Positions 43,616 to 43,656 of a stretch of DNA of 43,656 bases are shown here, in pieces. The stretch covers positions 1 through 43,656 of the forward strand of contig JAGSGF010000024.1 of NCBI GenBank assembly GCA_023955335.1, given 5' to 3'. A program made the position numbers and the translations under genes. The stretch's first letter is position 1; each line of letters begins with the position of its first letter. The stretch is from Yoonia sp. (GTDB lineage: Bacteria > Pseudomonadota > Alphaproteobacteria > Rhodobacterales > Rhodobacteraceae). The notes beneath the pieces were generated by a model that was not told the DNA's origin, did no database searches, and saw nothing but the letters and a program-made list of their open reading frames with translations.

Positions 43616-43656
43616 AGTCGCGGCCTGATGAATAACTGATTTTATAAAATATAAAC

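Noticed and set aside
1..43656. Search for tRNA, rRNA, CRISPR repeats, insertion sequences, phage or integrase genes.
   Set aside because: By eye, intergenic regions are too short or lack cloverleaf and repeat patterns, and no transposase or integrase motifs were seen; a covariance-model scan could still reveal small RNAs.

Overview
The window is ordinary bacterial chromosome, densely coding, with almost every gene spaced or overlapped as in compact operons. The protein set points to an alphaproteobacterium of the Rhodobacteraceae/Roseobacter group: DUF1178, DUF2161, a TIGR01459-type HAD protein, a Mn-dependent pyrophosphatase, a YcgN cysteine-cluster protein, lysC close to ptsP, and sugar ABC transporters with many short-chain dehydrogenases. 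This placement is inferred from family content only. I saw no rRNA, tRNA, CRISPR array, insertion sequence, integrase or phage gene. No gene-free stretch exceeds 300 bases; the longest (30342-30594) is a divergent regulatory region.

Layout. 1-5027: cell-surface glycan genes, namely the end of an unidentified gene, a polysaccharide pyruvyl transferase, a NeuC-type UDP-GlcNAc 2-epimerase and two overlapping GT30 (Kdo-transferase family) genes. 4987-8594, minus strand: a histone-deacetylase-family hydrolase followed by modA-modB-modC for molybdate uptake. 8628-14827, plus strand: Nudix hydrolase, DUF1178, SDR, aspartate kinase, a quinone-oxidoreductase-like protein and the nitrogen-PTS enzyme I (ptsP). 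14824-18427: EcsC-like protein, GNAT acetyltransferase, flavin reductase and a SulP anion transporter. 18584-19992: mtnP-apt, which salvage methylthioadenosine to AMP.

19989-34844 is the most interesting part: a catabolic island of 14 genes around one divergent promoter. Leftward, in transcription order: ABC ATPase, NTF2/SnoaL-like protein, HisD-family dehydrogenase, tandem NTF2 protein, SDR, LacI regulator, a second tandem NTF2 protein, bicupin, MetE-like zinc methyltransferase, FAD-linked 2-hydroxyacid dehydrogenase. Rightward: solute-binding protein, two permeases, a third tandem NTF2 protein. Two near-identical 16-bp palindromes of LacI/PurR type sit at the two ends of the divergent region. 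The genes look like one regulon that imports a small polar compound and oxidises it. The HisD-family enzyme resembles sulfopropanediol dehydrogenase (HpsN) more than a biosynthetic histidinol dehydrogenase. The substrate cannot be read from sequence, and the four NTF2-fold proteins have no obvious role in a known sugar pathway.

34893-43656 is mostly housekeeping: TraB/GumN protein, DUF2161 nuclease-fold protein, Mn pyrophosphatase, HAD phosphatase, MaoC hydratase, RibF, YcgN protein, threonine aldolase, a DsbA-fold isomerase, PRPP synthetase and a small H-type lectin-domain protein.
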